The position numbers were made by a program, and so were the translations under genes. A stretch of DNA of 44,896 nt, taken from contig JAKAYA010000013.1 of NCBI GenBank assembly GCA_021826965.1, positions 1-44,896 of the forward strand. Reading direction: 5' to 3'. Every line of letters starts with the position of its first letter. Position 1 is the stretch's first letter. Positions 8,075-17,091 of the stretch are shown here, in pieces. The notes below the pieces were generated by a model. The model was not told the origin of the DNA. It was given only the letters and a program-made list of their open reading frames with translations, and searched no databases. Origin of the DNA: Nitrospirota bacterium. Lineage in GTDB: Bacteria; Nitrospirota; Leptospirillia; Leptospirillales; Leptospirillaceae.

Positions 8075-10183
8075 TCATTCCTCCTGAAAACGGGCGACTT
8101 CCTGGGACACGATCGGAACGTCTTTCGGCACCTCCATCGGCGAAAGAACCGGGAGGGACGGAAAATAGCGCTCCAGAAAACGGCGGACAGGCAACCGCGC
8201 CTGCGCGGACACCAGCAGAATCGGCTGGACCCCTTTTTGGCCCAGTCGTTCCATAACCTGCCCCAGAGAAGTCAGCAATTTCTGTGCTAACCCAGGCTCC
8301 AGAATCAGAGGTGCGCCTTGCGGTGTCTGGGCCGACTGTTTCAGGAACACCTCTTCCCATCGCCGGTCGAAGCTCACGACCGGGAGGCTCCTCGCCTTCC
8401 CTGACAGGTAAGGATTGACAATCGCTCTTCCCAAGGCCTGACGGACACCTTCGGACAGACCGGCAACGTCCTTGGCGTCCCGACCGGCAGCGATCTGGTC
8501 GGACACCGATTCGAGAATCGACCGCATATCCCGGATCGACACTCTTTCCGACAAAAGCGCGTGGAGAACCGATACCAGGACCCCGAGCGAAACCTGTCCC
8601 GGAACCAGGTCCTCGACCAGACGGGGATAATCCTTTCCCAGAGCGTCCAGCAAGCGCTGGACTTCCTGTCGCCCGACCAGTTCCGCCGCATGGGACCGGA
8701 TGATTTCTGTCAGATGGGTCGACAGGACCGTCAACGGATCGACGACCGTAAATCCCAGGGACTCCGCTTCCTCCCGGGCGTCCGGGGCGATCCAGGTGGC
8801 CGGCAGACCGAACGTCGGTTCTTTGACGGGTGTCCCTTCGACCGTCGCCGGCTCCATTCCCGGATTCATTGCCAGGAGACTGTCGGACAGGAGTTCCCAC
8901 CGGGCAACCGGAGCGCCCTTCAGAAAAACCACATATTCGTCCGGTTTGAGCTGGAGATTATCACGGATATGGATGGGGGGAACGATGATCCCCATCTCCT
9001 GTGCGAGCTGGCGACGGATCCCCCGGATCCGCTCGGTCAGGTTGCTGCCCCCCTTCCCTTCCACCAGATCGACCAGGCCGTATCCGACGTTGAGCTCCAG
9101 AAGATCCAGAGCCAGAAAGGTTTCCACATTTTCGGCCGGAGGCGGGGCGGCCTTTTCTTCCTCCCGGACGTCCTGCGTTTTTTTCTTTTCCATCGATGCC
9201 CGGCGGAAAGCCATCAGGCCCGTCACCGTAGCGAGCAGGAAAAAGGCGGCGTGCGGAAGACCGGGGATCGCAGAAAGCAGGAAGAGAATTCCCGACGCCC
9301 CTCCCAGCGGACGGGGGCGCGTCAGGACCTGCTCCCGAATCTCGCTTCCCAGATCGTTTCCCGACCCCGCCCGGGTCACGACGATGCCGGCGGCGACCGA
9401 AACGATCAGAGCCGGGAGCTGGGCCACCAGACCTTCTCCGATCGTCAGCAAGGTGTAGTTGTGCAACGCCTCGGGCAGATCAAGCCCCTTCAGAACCATC
9501 CCGATCACGAGGCCTCCCAGGATGTTCACGAACAGGATCAAAATGGCCGCAACCGCGTCGCCCCGGACAAACTTGCTGGCACCGTCCATCGCCCCGTAAA
9601 ACTCCGATTCCCGGGAAAGCTCCTTGCGTCGTTTCCGGGCTTCCTCTTCTTTGATCGCACCGGAATTGAGATCGGCATCGATCGCCATCTGTTTTCCGGG
9701 AAGAGCGTCGAGGGTGAAGCGGGCGGCCACTTCCGCGATGCGACCGGCGCCCCTCGTCACGACAACAAAGTTGATGACGACGAAGATGGCGAAAAGGACG
9801 AGGCCCACCGCATAGGAACCTCCGACGACGAACCGTCCGAACGACTGAATGACGTGCCCCGCGGCCCCGGTGCCGTTCTGTCCGTGCAGGAGGATCAAAC
9901 GCGTCGAAGCGACGTTCAGCGACAGGCGGAACAGGGTGGACAGGAGAAGGATCGACGGAAATATCGTGAACTCGAGGAGATTCTTGGTCGTCATCGCCAC
10001 CAGAAGGATGACCAGGGAAAAGGTGATGTTGGTCGCCAGGAACAGGTCCAGGAGCAACGGCGGCATCGGAACGATCATGATGAACAGGATTCCGACCACC
10101 CCAAGCAGGATCAGGATGTCCGACCGGCTGTCGAGGATAGCGGGCCAAACGGAAGCGTTGCGGCTATCTTTCGGCGACGCCAT
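8075..10183 (-). CDS. flhA: FlhA flagellar type III export gate
   Basis: 702 residues, the usual size. The N-terminal half (about 25-330) has eight predicted membrane segments. It includes the FHIPEP signature region (RFTLDALPGKQMAIDADLNSG). The C-terminal half is the cytosolic nonameric ring domain that binds chaperone-substrate complexes. The start ATG 10183 has GGGAGGG upstream and overlaps the end of flhB by 20 bases. Confidence 0.97.
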   Translation of the reverse strand: MASPKDSRNASVWPAILDSRSDILILLGVVGILFIMIVPMPPLLLDLFLATNITFSLVILLVAMTTKNLLEFTIFPSILLLSTLFRLSLNVASTRLILLHGQNGTGAAGHVIQSFGRFVVGGSYAVGLVLFAIFVVINFVVVTRGAGRIAEVAARFTLDALPGKQMAIDADLNSGAIKEEEARKRRKELSRESEFYGAMDGASKFVRGDAVAAILILFVNILGGLVIGMVLKGLDLPEALHNYTLLTIGEGLVAQLPALIVSVAAGIVVTRAGSGNDLGSEIREQVLTRPRPLGGASGILFLLSAIPGLPHAAFFLLATVTGLMAFRRASMEKKKTQDVREEEKAAPPPAENVETFLALDLLELNVGYGLVDLVEGKGGSNLTERIRGIRRQLAQEMGIIVPPIHIRDNLQLKPDEYVVFLKGAPVARWELLSDSLLAMNPGMEPATVEGTPVKEPTFGLPATWIAPDAREEAESLGFTVVDPLTVLSTHLTEIIRSHAAELVGRQEVQRLLDALGKDYPRLVEDLVPGQVSLGVLVSVLHALLSERVSIRDMRSILESVSDQIAAGRDAKDVAGLSEGVRQALGRAIVNPYLSGKARSLPVVSFDRRWEEVFLKQSAQTPQGAPLILEPGLAQKLLTSLGQVMERLGQKGVQPILLVSAQARLPVRRFLERYFPSLPVLSPMEVPKDVPIVSQEVARFQEE

Positions 10184-11252
10184 GCGTCATGCCCTCCCAA
10201 CGTCCTTTTTCATAAAGCAGGGACAGGATCTCCGCCACAGCCTGGTAGAACTCCACGGGAATCTCCCGGTCGAGCGGACAGGCCGCATAAAGCGTCCTGG
10301 CCAACGGGGGGTTTTCCAGGACCGGAACGCGGGATTCGCGGGCGATCCGCCGGATGTTCAGCGCCACTTCGTCCTGTCCTTTGGCCACGACAACGGGAGC
10401 CCCCATCGACAGGGGATCGTAGCGGATCGCCACCGCAAAGTGCGTCGGGTTCGTCACGACCACCGTTGCCGTCTTGACCTTGGCCATCATCCGACGCCTT
10501 GCCATCGCCCTCTGAATCGACCGGATCCGGGCACGCACGTGCGGATCCCCTTCCGTCTCCTTGAACTCCTCCCGGATTTCGGAACGGGTCATCCGCAGGG
10601 AGCGGTTCAGCTGGACCCGTTGCAAGAGAAAATCCAGAACGGCGATGACCACGAACAAGGGAATCAACCGGTAGAGGGCGTCCTTCAGAAATCCGTCGAG
10701 CGCGCCGAAAAACCGGTGAATTCCGGCAGCCTGGAGCGAAGGAAGGCGCTCCCAGTCCCGGCGGAGCGACCACAAAACCACAAACATCACCAGAAGCACC
10801 TTGACGAGATATTTCACCAGCTCGATCGCGGACCGGCCCGAAAGCAGACGTCCCATCCCCTTGGCAGGAGACACGCGATCCCATTTGGGAACAAGCGCTT
10901 TCACCGACCAGACAGGCGGTCCCTGGAGAAGGAAGGCAAGGACGGACGCGAACAGGAAGCCGGCCCACAGAGGAAATCCCGTTTTCAGCGTGTTCCACAG
11001 GACTCCGCCCAGGAACGGACCGATGGAATCCGGCGTCAGGCGGACGAGCGGTGCCTCCGTAAATCCCTTGGCCATCTGGTTTTCCAGATTCACAAGAACG
11101 CCCTGGCCCGCCGTGCCAAACAGAAGAAGAGCCGCCAACAGAAAAAAAAGCGAACCCACTTCACGGCTCCGGGCGACCTGACCTTCCTCGCGCGCCTTTT
11201 CGAGTTTGCGCGCGGTCGGTTCCTCCTGTTTCTGCTCGAACTCATCCGCCAT
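10164..11252 (-). CDS. flhB: FlhB export-gate substrate-specificity switch
   Basis: 362 residues. Four membrane segments lie between about 33 and 210. The cytosolic domain carries the NPTH self-cleavage site at 268-271, where cleavage between Asn and Pro lets the export apparatus switch from rod/hook to filament substrates in concert with FliK. It overlaps fliR by 11 bases upstream and flhA by 20 bases downstream. Confidence 0.97.
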   Translation of the reverse strand: MADEFEQKQEEPTARKLEKAREEGQVARSREVGSLFFLLAALLLFGTAGQGVLVNLENQMAKGFTEAPLVRLTPDSIGPFLGGVLWNTLKTGFPLWAGFLFASVLAFLLQGPPVWSVKALVPKWDRVSPAKGMGRLLSGRSAIELVKYLVKVLLVMFVVLWSLRRDWERLPSLQAAGIHRFFGALDGFLKDALYRLIPLFVVIAVLDFLLQRVQLNRSLRMTRSEIREEFKETEGDPHVRARIRSIQRAMARRRMMAKVKTATVVVTNPTHFAVAIRYDPLSMGAPVVVAKGQDEVALNIRRIARESRVPVLENPPLARTLYAACPLDREIPVEFYQAVAEILSLLYEKGRWEGMTHGVAER

Positions 11253-12030
11253 GGGGGCCCACCAGCCTCAGAATGCCGCCGAGGGTGTCTTCCATCCGGA
11301 AAAACGACTCCTCCAGAACGGATCCCAGAAACGGCAACGACAGGATCAAAAGGCCCAGCCCACCCAGGACAAGGACCGGAAAACCCACGGAAATCAGATT
11401 CATCTGGGGCATCATGCGCGAAAGGAATCCCATGGCCAGATTCAGGACGATCCCCCCCACCAGAAAGGGGGCGGCGAGAGTGAATCCGAGCACCATGAAA
11501 TGGGCGAACACTCCCAGGTAACCTTCGTAAAACACGGAACGGAAGCGACCTTCTCCCGGAGCGACAACCGCATAGGAGCGTCCCAGGGCCCAGATCAGGG
11601 CCTCGTGCGTTCCCGACGCGAGAAACACCAGAAACGCGACCGAGTTCTGGAACGTCCCGAGCAAAGGAACCTCCGCCAGTCCCAGCGGATTGATCACATC
11701 GACCAGACCAAATCCGACCTGGACTCCGGCGAGCTCCCCGGCGAACGAAACGGCGGCAAACACCAGATAGGCGGAAAAACCGAGGGCGACCCCCACAAAA
11801 AATTCGGTGACCAGGGATCCCAGCCAGGCGGAAAAAAGACGCGGCGGAACAAAATGGTCCAGCACCACCGGTTCGATCAAAAAGGCAAGCGCCACCGCGA
11901 TCAGTCCCTTGATCCGGACAGGAACCGCCTTTCCCGAGAGAACGGGCATGCTGACCACCAGACCGGAGACCCTTGCCAGCACCCAGACATACAAAAGGAC
12001 GGTGTCGGTTTTGACGGGAAACAGGTTCAC
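11242..12030 (-). CDS. fliR: FliR flagellar export-gate membrane protein
   Basis: 262 residues of mostly hydrophobic sequence with about six membrane segments. It matches the FliR family (GLVVSMPVLSGKAVP, then VGFGLVDVINPLG). FliR joins FliP and FliQ in the helical export-gate core. The start is GTG 12030, which overlaps the fliQ stop by four bases (GTGA), so translation is likely coupled. Confidence 0.95.
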   Translation of the reverse strand: MNLFPVKTDTVLLYVWVLARVSGLVVSMPVLSGKAVPVRIKGLIAVALAFLIEPVVLDHFVPPRLFSAWLGSLVTEFFVGVALGFSAYLVFAAVSFAGELAGVQVGFGLVDVINPLGLAEVPLLGTFQNSVAFLVFLASGTHEALIWALGRSYAVVAPGEGRFRSVFYEGYLGVFAHFMVLGFTLAAPFLVGGIVLNLAMGFLSRMMPQMNLISVGFPVLVLGGLGLLILSLPFLGSVLEESFFRMEDTLGGILRLVGPHGG

Positions 12031-12296
12031 CCGACGACTCCGGGCAATTCCCGAAACAAATTCGCCGTATAGTCAATGAGTTGACGGACCATCCACGGCA
12101 TCAATACCAGAAGGACGCCGACGACACCCGCCACCTTGGGGAGAAACGACAGGGTCGTCTCGTTGATCTGAGTGACCGCCTGAAAAAGGCTGACCAGAAC
12201 ACCGATGACGAGGCTGACCAGAAGAACGGGGAGCGTCAGGATCAGAGCCATCATCAACGCGTTGTGCGTCAGGTCGATCGCGGTCTGGACATTCAT
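12027..12296 (-). CDS. fliQ: FliQ flagellar export-gate membrane protein
   Basis: 89 residues with two membrane hairpins (about 14-38 and 53-76), the exact size of FliQ. The segments LVIGVLVSLFQAVTQINE and TLSFLPKVAGV are typical. ATG 12296 has AAGGAG about eight bases upstream. A longer open frame continues upstream but is the out-of-frame shadow of fliP. A 125-base gap separates it from fliP and contains a sigma-54-like promoter, unusual in an otherwise tight series. Confidence 0.95.
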   Translation of the reverse strand: MNVQTAIDLTHNALMMALILTLPVLLVSLVIGVLVSLFQAVTQINETTLSFLPKVAGVVGVLLVLMPWMVRQLIDYTANLFRELPGVVG

Positions 12297-12352
12297 GTCT
12301 CCGACTCCTTCCCGAAATTGTCCGGTTGGGGAACATTGCTCCGACCCTATAA

Positions 12353-12368
12353 AGCAAGGAGCATGCCG
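12353..12368 (-). promoter_or_regulatory. Candidate sigma-54 promoter between fliP and fliQ
   Basis: The minus-strand sequence CGGCATGCTCCTTGCT keeps the essential GG-N10-GC spacing of a -24/-12 promoter and matches TGGCAC-N5-TTGCT except at two positions. It falls in the only sizeable gap of the fliL-mcp series, about 57 bases upstream of fliQ. It would allow extra expression of fliQ-fliR-flhB-flhA-flhF-flhG-fliA. No activator-binding dyad was noticed nearby. Confidence 0.55.
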
Positions 12369-12421
12369 AAATCTCCCGCCCCGGACCGGCGAACCCGGAG
12401 CCGTCATCCGTCCTTTTCCCG

Positions 12422-13222
12422 TCAGTGAAAACTTCGGACCAGAGATCCCACCACCAGGGACCAGCCGTCCACTAGGACAAACAGGAGGATCTTGAACGGC
12501 AGGGAAACAACGGTCGGCGGAAGCATCATCATTCCCATGGACATGAGGACCGACGACACCACCATGTCCAGAATCAGAAAAGGCAGATAGATCAGAAACC
12601 CCATCTCGAAGGCCGTCGACAACTCGCTGACGACAAACGCCGGGATCAGGACATAGGTCGGGATGTCCTTTGGCGCAGACGGTGTCCGGGAAAGATGGGC
12701 GATTCGGACGAACAGCGCGAGGTCTTTCTGGCGTACCTGGCGGAGCATGAAGGCACGGACAGGCTTCATGGCCCTGTCGACCGCGATGTCCGGTGCGATC
12801 TTTTTGTCCAGATAAGGCGTGATCGCGGTCTCGTCCATGGTCTTCCAGACCGGGGCCATGACAAAAAACGTCAGGAACAGGGACAGGCCGACCAGCACCT
12901 GGTTGGGAGGCACCTGGGCCGTTCCCATAGCCTGTCGGAGAAAGGACAGAACGACGACGATCCGCGTGAAGGAAGTCATCATGACGAGAATGGCGGGCGC
13001 CAGGGACAGGACGGTCAAGAGAAGCAGCAGTTCGACGGTGACGGCCACCTGGCTGGGGGCCGGAGTCCCCGATCCGAAAGACAGATGGATGTCCGGAAGC
13101 GGCGCGACGGGAGACTCGCGAAGGTCCGCCGCGCGAGCGACGGATACCGGGAGAAAGACGACGACAGCCGCCAAAACCGTCAGGAACGCGAAGGTGGCCC
13201 CCAGACGTCTCAGACGCTCCAA
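12422..13222 (-). CDS. fliP: FliP flagellar export-gate membrane protein
   Basis: About 266 residues from a proposed TTG start at 13222. An N-terminal signal segment ([22 protein letters not shown]) is followed by the mature FliP domain with [40 protein letters not shown] and [20 protein letters not shown], all diagnostic. The frame stays open far upstream across fliO, so the start must be chosen. TTG 13222 gives a normal-length preprotein and a 13-base overlap with fliO, but no ATG or GTG is available close by. The identity is certain; the exact start is not. Confidence 0.92.
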   Translation of the reverse strand: MERLRRLGATFAFLTVLAAVVVFLPVSVARAADLRESPVAPLPDIHLSFGSGTPAPSQVAVTVELLLLLTVLSLAPAILVMMTSFTRIVVVLSFLRQAMGTAQVPPNQVLVGLSLFLTFFVMAPVWKTMDETAITPYLDKKIAPDIAVDRAMKPVRAFMLRQVRQKDLALFVRIAHLSRTPSAPKDIPTYVLIPAFVVSELSTAFEMGFLIYLPFLILDMVVSSVLMSMGMMMLPPTVVSLPFKILLFVLVDGWSLVVGSLVRSFH

Positions 13223-13731
13223 CGCCGTCCCCCGTCCCCTTCCCGGACCGCCTGCGTGCGACGAATGCGGGAAAGGGCCTCTTCCACGACGGACTCGAAA
13301 CGGTCGTCTTTCCGGGCGGCTCCATCCCGTCCGGGATCGCCCTTCGATTCGCTCCGGTCGGGAATATTCCCGGCCTGTGCCGGCCGGGCCGGTTCGCGGG
13401 ATTTTTCCGGTTTTTCCAGAGACGGGATTTCCCGCCCGCCTGGTTCTCCCAGACGGGCCAAAAGAGAGATCGTCTGGGGAGTGACCCCCAGGAGAAACGA
13501 CTCTTCCCCCACCTTCACGACTGATACCGTCGACTTCGGGGCGACAACGACCGTCTGGAGGATCCGGATTTCTTCCCGGGATGCCGCCCGGATTGTCCGG
13601 GTTTTTCGCTGGAGCTGGCGAACGACCCAGACGGCTCCCAGAAACAGGGCCAGAACAACCATCAAGGACAGGACCAGTCTCCCTCCCATCCACAAAAGGG
13701 ACGGATGATGCCCCGATACAAGACGATCCAT
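13210..13731 (-). CDS. fliO: FliO export-gate assembly protein
   Basis: 173 residues. One membrane segment lies at about 18-38 ([19 protein letters not shown]). A small cytosolic beta domain follows, with the FliO-like stretch [35 protein letters not shown] (about 58-92). The tail is long, charged and poorly conserved. FliO assists assembly of the FliP ring. ATG 13731 is preceded by GGAGGG. Its position between fliN and fliP supports the assignment. Confidence 0.88.
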   Translation of the reverse strand: MDRLVSGHHPSLLWMGGRLVLSLMVVLALFLGAVWVVRQLQRKTRTIRAASREEIRILQTVVVAPKSTVSVVKVGEESFLLGVTPQTISLLARLGEPGGREIPSLEKPEKSREPARPAQAGNIPDRSESKGDPGRDGAARKDDRFESVVEEALSRIRRTQAVREGDGGRRWSV

Positions 13732-13763
13732 TGAACCCTCCCCGAACGATGAAAAAAAGGTAT

Positions 13764-14141
13764 TTAGAGGCTCTTGATCCGTTCAATGGGACTGACGATA
13801 TCCGTCAGGCGAACCCCGTACTTGTCGTTGACCATGACCACTTCGCCGCGCGCGACCAGTTTATCGTTGATCAGGATCTCCATGGGTTCTCCCGCCAGCT
13901 TGTCCAGCTCGACCACCGAACCCTGTCCCAGCTGAAGAAGATCCTTGATGAGCATGCGGGCGGTTCCCACGCGAACGCTCACGGTCAGCGGAACGTCCAG
14001 AAGGAAATCGATGGATTCCGGAGGTTCCGAAGTTTTTTCCGGATCGGTTTTCGCCTCCCGCTCCTCCCCCTTGTCCTGCTTGGCCAGGTCGGCTTCCCAC
14101 GCTGCGGCCAGCGCCTCTTCGTCCAGCGGTTCCTCTGCCAT
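13764..14141 (-). CDS. fliN: FliN flagellar switch protein
   Basis: 125 residues. An acidic N-terminal region (1-45) precedes the SpoA/FliN domain (about 46-125), with [38 protein letters not shown] and a C-terminal [15 protein letters not shown]. It forms the base of the cytoplasmic C-ring with FliM. It follows fliL directly; fliM, which normally lies between them, is not here. ATG 14141 has GGGAGGG upstream. Confidence 0.95.
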   Translation of the reverse strand: MAEEPLDEEALAAAWEADLAKQDKGEEREAKTDPEKTSEPPESIDFLLDVPLTVSVRVGTARMLIKDLLQLGQGSVVELDKLAGEPMEILINDKLVARGEVVMVNDKYGVRLTDIVSPIERIKSL

Positions 14142-14179
14142 ATCGGCCCTCCCGATCGACTCCGGAAATTTCCGTCGTC

Positions 14180-14683
14180 TTACTGAATCACGAATTCCGT
14201 AAAATAGACCGAACTGACCCGTCCCAGCGTCAGGATGGAGTTCACCCGGTGGCGGATCTGGTTCCGGAGCGCGAGCTTCCCGCCCGTCGTCCCGAGATCG
14301 TCCGCCGTTTCCGATCCCAGAAGGATCAGGATGATGTTCTGGATTTCCGGCATCCGGTAATCCACTTCCTTGGCCACCTGGGGGTTGTCCAGCTTGAAAG
14401 CGATCCGGACTTTCAGGTAACGGGAATTTTCCGACGACTGCGTGTTGAGGTTGACGACGAAAGGTTTGAGGTCGATGATCGGATGGGACTTGATCATCTT
14501 TTCCATCTCTTTCGGCGTCATCGCCACCTGGCTGTCGTTTTTGTGGCCATGCTTCAGGAAGAAGAAGGCCACTCCTCCCAAAAGGGCCAGAACCGCCACT
14601 CCGGCCAGAACCAGCTTCTTGATGTTCCGGGGGGGCTTCGCCTCTTCGCCTTCGCCGTCTTCGATGTCCTCATCGTCCGCCAT
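14180..14683 (-). CDS. fliL: FliL basal-body/stator-associated membrane protein
   Basis: 167 residues from ATG 14683, which has AAGGAGGAG just upstream; longer versions from upstream starts would read through the promoter. A charged cytosolic start is followed by a single membrane segment (about 25-44) and a periplasmic FliL domain (LKPFVVNLNT, YLKVRIAFKL, SILTLGRV, YFTEFVIQ). FliL surrounds the MotAB stator and supports torque. It is the first gene after a terminator and a sigma-54 promoter, so it starts a transcription unit. Confidence 0.94.
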   Translation of the reverse strand: MADDEDIEDGEGEEAKPPRNIKKLVLAGVAVLALLGGVAFFFLKHGHKNDSQVAMTPKEMEKMIKSHPIIDLKPFVVNLNTQSSENSRYLKVRIAFKLDNPQVAKEVDYRMPEIQNIILILLGSETADDLGTTGGKLALRNQIRHRVNSILTLGRVSSVYFTEFVIQ

Positions 14684-14745
14684 GGACTCCTCCTTGCGTT
14701 CATTCCCACACCATCCCGCCTTGCGGCCGGAACGCTCAACCAAAT

Positions 14746-14761
14746 AGCAAAGCTCATACCA
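14746..14761 (-). promoter_or_regulatory. Sigma-54 promoter of the fliL operon
   Basis: The minus-strand sequence TGGTATGAGCTTTGCT shows GG-N10-GC with TGG at -26/-24 and TTGCT at -14/-10. It is about 63 bases upstream of the fliL ATG and immediately downstream of the flgE terminator, in non-coding DNA. This is good support for RpoN-dependent transcription of fliL through the export and chemotaxis genes. Confidence 0.75.
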
Positions 14762-14807
14762 ATACTGAATTTCTGATGGTTTACAAAGTCCCACACGAAC
14801 ACATTGC

Positions 14808-14836
14808 AAAAAAAGGGGGGCCAAAGGCCCCCCTTT
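14808..14836 (-). terminator. Intrinsic terminator after flgE
   Basis: In the direction of transcription, AAAGGGGGGCC and GGCCCCCC pair around a TTT loop, followed by a run of seven T. The stem is about 10 bp and very GC-rich. It ends 22 bases after the flgE stop, closing the flgB-flgE operon and separating it from fliL. Confidence 0.9.
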
Positions 14837-14858
14837 ATCCAGGTGAAAAGTCCCCCGC

Positions 14859-16232
14859 TTACCCGATGCGGGTCAACAAGGTGTTCAGGATTGTGTTGTC
14901 GGTGGCGATGATCGAGGCACTCGCCTGATATCCCCTCTCGGCCGTAATCATGTCAACCATTTGACGACCCAGGTCGGTCGTCGACAGCTCAAGGGAGTTC
15001 GACAAGAGCGCTCCCCGGCCTCCCTGCCCCGGACGCCCATAATTCGGGACTCCCGACGCGATGCTTTCGATGTAGGCGTTTCCGCCGACACTGGCAAGGC
15101 CTCCGGGATTGTTGAAGCTCGCGACAGACACGACTCCCAGGACCTTCTGCACCCCGTTCGAGAAAGAACCGACGATCTTCCCGTCCCGGCCGATCGCCAG
15201 ATTGTTGAGGTCGCCGGATTTATGTCCGTCCTGGGTTTCCTCAATCGTTGACGAGGGAGAATTGAACTGGGTGAGTTGCAAAACCTGCTGCGTCACCCCG
15301 TTGATGCGGTTGGGACGAATGGTCTGGCCTTTGACAGGAATGACCACATCGAAAGACACGGGGGTCGCCGCCTTGTCGGCGAGAGTCGTCTGATAGAGAG
15401 CGTGTGTCACCCCGTTGGCGTCTCGCTTCAAAGGAGAACCTCCATAGTTCACCGACTGGACGTTTCCGTTCCCGTCGAACTGGATGAGACCGACCATTCC
15501 CTTGAGGGTCTTCGGTGTTTTTCGTCCGAGCGGGGGATAATTGATCGAACCAGCTCCCTTGGTCAGGTTCGCGCCGTCCATGGTCGCCTGGAACGCCCAT
15601 TGTCCGGCAACCGACGTCGGAATGAACTTGTAGGTCAGAAGGTGCTGGATACCCAAAGAATCGAAGATGTTGCTGGATTTTTCAAACTCGCGCCCTTCCT
15701 TGAGTTTCTCCGTCATCCCGGCATCAAGGTTGATCCGGGAAAACACGTTCTGGGTCGCCTTGGGCGGAACCGTAGTCTGTGGCACGAGAATGTCCGACAG
15801 GACCGGCTGGAGTTTCCCGTTCTTGTTCATATATCCCTGCAGAGCACGGTTGGACGTGTCGACGATCCGCCCGGTCTTGTCGAGGGCCAGCTCTCCGTTG
15901 CGGGTATAGAATTTCTGACCATCCTTGGACCGGACGGTCAGAAAACCGTTTCCCTGGATCGCCATGTCCAGAGCGTTTGTGGACGCCTGGACGCTCCCCT
16001 GGGTGAACTCCTGCTGAATCGCCTCGACATATACCCCGCTTCCGGGCTGGGAGGTGTTGACCGTGTTCGAACGTCCCGTCATCGTCTGGCCGTAGACGTT
16101 CGCGAACACCGCCCGGCCCTGCTTGAAACCGACGGTGTTCAGGTTGGTGATGTTGTTACCGATGACGGACATGTCCGTCCCCATCGCATTGAGACCGCTT
16201 GTTGCCACATACATGGACGACAGAACACCCAT
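14859..16232 (-). CDS. flgE: FlgE flagellar hook protein
   Basis: 457 residues. The N-terminus MGVLSSMYVATSGLNAMG and NNITNLNTVGFKQGR form the rod/hook signature. The C-terminus LGRQMVDMITAERGYQASAS ends with the coiled D0 helix. The central part is larger than in E. coli FlgE (about 400 residues), which is common. Hook subunits are exported through the type III gate and assembled under the FlgD cap. ATG 16232 has AGGAGG upstream and follows flgD by two bases. It is the last gene before a strong terminator. Confidence 0.94.
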   Translation of the reverse strand: MGVLSSMYVATSGLNAMGTDMSVIGNNITNLNTVGFKQGRAVFANVYGQTMTGRSNTVNTSQPGSGVYVEAIQQEFTQGSVQASTNALDMAIQGNGFLTVRSKDGQKFYTRNGELALDKTGRIVDTSNRALQGYMNKNGKLQPVLSDILVPQTTVPPKATQNVFSRINLDAGMTEKLKEGREFEKSSNIFDSLGIQHLLTYKFIPTSVAGQWAFQATMDGANLTKGAGSINYPPLGRKTPKTLKGMVGLIQFDGNGNVQSVNYGGSPLKRDANGVTHALYQTTLADKAATPVSFDVVIPVKGQTIRPNRINGVTQQVLQLTQFNSPSSTIEETQDGHKSGDLNNLAIGRDGKIVGSFSNGVQKVLGVVSVASFNNPGGLASVGGNAYIESIASGVPNYGRPGQGGRGALLSNSLELSTTDLGRQMVDMITAERGYQASASIIATDNTILNTLLTRIG

Positions 16233-16234
16233 TT

Positions 16235-17065
16235 TTAAATCCTCCTGGTCGCTGTTGGCGGTAGTTTCCTGATCGTGCCGGCACTACGGGAAGGCCCTTC
16301 CCCTCCGGGCAGGGCGTCTTCCCCGGCCGTCTTCCGGATCGGACGATGTTCATCGGTACGGGAAAAAGTCCCTGTCCGGGGCTCTCCGACATGGGAGATA
16401 TCCCCGAATGCGACCGGTTTCCCGTCCACTTCCAGAACCGGTTGACCTTTTTCGAACAGGATGCCGGTCACGGTCCCCGTTTCGACAGGGGTTGCCGGAA
16501 CCGGTCGGTGACGGCCATCCATGGCGTCTATCTCAAAAGAATAGGACCCTTTCGGGGCCCGCGTACCCTGATCGGTGACACCGTCCCATTCCAGCCGGTG
16601 GCTTCCCGCATCCATCGCCTTGAGCGCGATCGTCCGGACGAGGTGGTTCTGTCCGTCGAAAATGCGGAGGTGTCCCGAACCGGAGGCTCCGGACTGACGG
16701 AAAGTCAGGGATACGGTTCCCGTTGGTCCCAGACGGAAGGCATTACCTTTCATTGTCACTTCCTGACCGAGGAACCCCACCATCATCATCTTGTTGGCGT
16801 CCGCCCCGTCGTGGGCGATGGTCCCCACGCCCCGGTTCAGATGCGTCAGCTGGTCGAGCTGCGAAAACTGCGCGAGCTGGGCGGCAAACCGGGTATTGTT
16901 CAGCGGATGGAGCGGGTCCTGATACTGCAGCTGGGAAATCATCAGATGGAGAAAGTCGCCCATCCCCAGCTTCTGTCGGGGAGGCGGTGCCGCACGCGGT
17001 CCCAGCCTTTTTTCCGACTCTTTCCGGATGTGATCGAGATTGGTCTTGTCCGATTGCACGATCAT
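16235..17065 (-). CDS. flgD: FlgD hook-cap scaffolding protein
   Basis: 276 residues. The N-terminal export/assembly region has the FlgD motif MGDFLHLMISQLQYQDPLHP followed by NTRFAAQLAQFSQLDQL (about 32-75). The core has tudor/FnIII-like segments (RIFDGQNHLVRTI, HRLEWDGVTDQGTRAPKGSYSF). The C-terminal 40 residues are basic and low complexity. FlgD caps the growing hook. It lies between fliK and flgE, as in many Gram-negative flagellar clusters. Confidence 0.94.
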   Translation of the reverse strand: MIVQSDKTNLDHIRKESEKRLGPRAAPPPRQKLGMGDFLHLMISQLQYQDPLHPLNNTRFAAQLAQFSQLDQLTHLNRGVGTIAHDGADANKMMMVGFLGQEVTMKGNAFRLGPTGTVSLTFRQSGASGSGHLRIFDGQNHLVRTIALKAMDAGSHRLEWDGVTDQGTRAPKGSYSFEIDAMDGRHRPVPATPVETGTVTGILFEKGQPVLEVDGKPVAFGDISHVGEPRTGTFSRTDEHRPIRKTAGEDALPGGEGPSRSAGTIRKLPPTATRRI

Positions 17066-17091
17066 CTTTTTTGTCCTCCTGTTCTACTGTT

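Noticed and set aside
4958-8290. Very long plus-strand open frame (over 1,100 codons) opposite cheR-flhF; similar long frames at 1386-4334, 8561-10477 and 21523-24174
   Set aside because: These are antisense shadows of certain flagellar and chemotaxis genes, caused by high GC at third positions. Their translations are His/Arg/Asp-rich and without domains.
12027-13325. A single 432-codon protein covering fliQ and upstream DNA
   Set aside because: Only the last 89 codons are FliQ; the rest is an out-of-frame reading of fliP and fliO.
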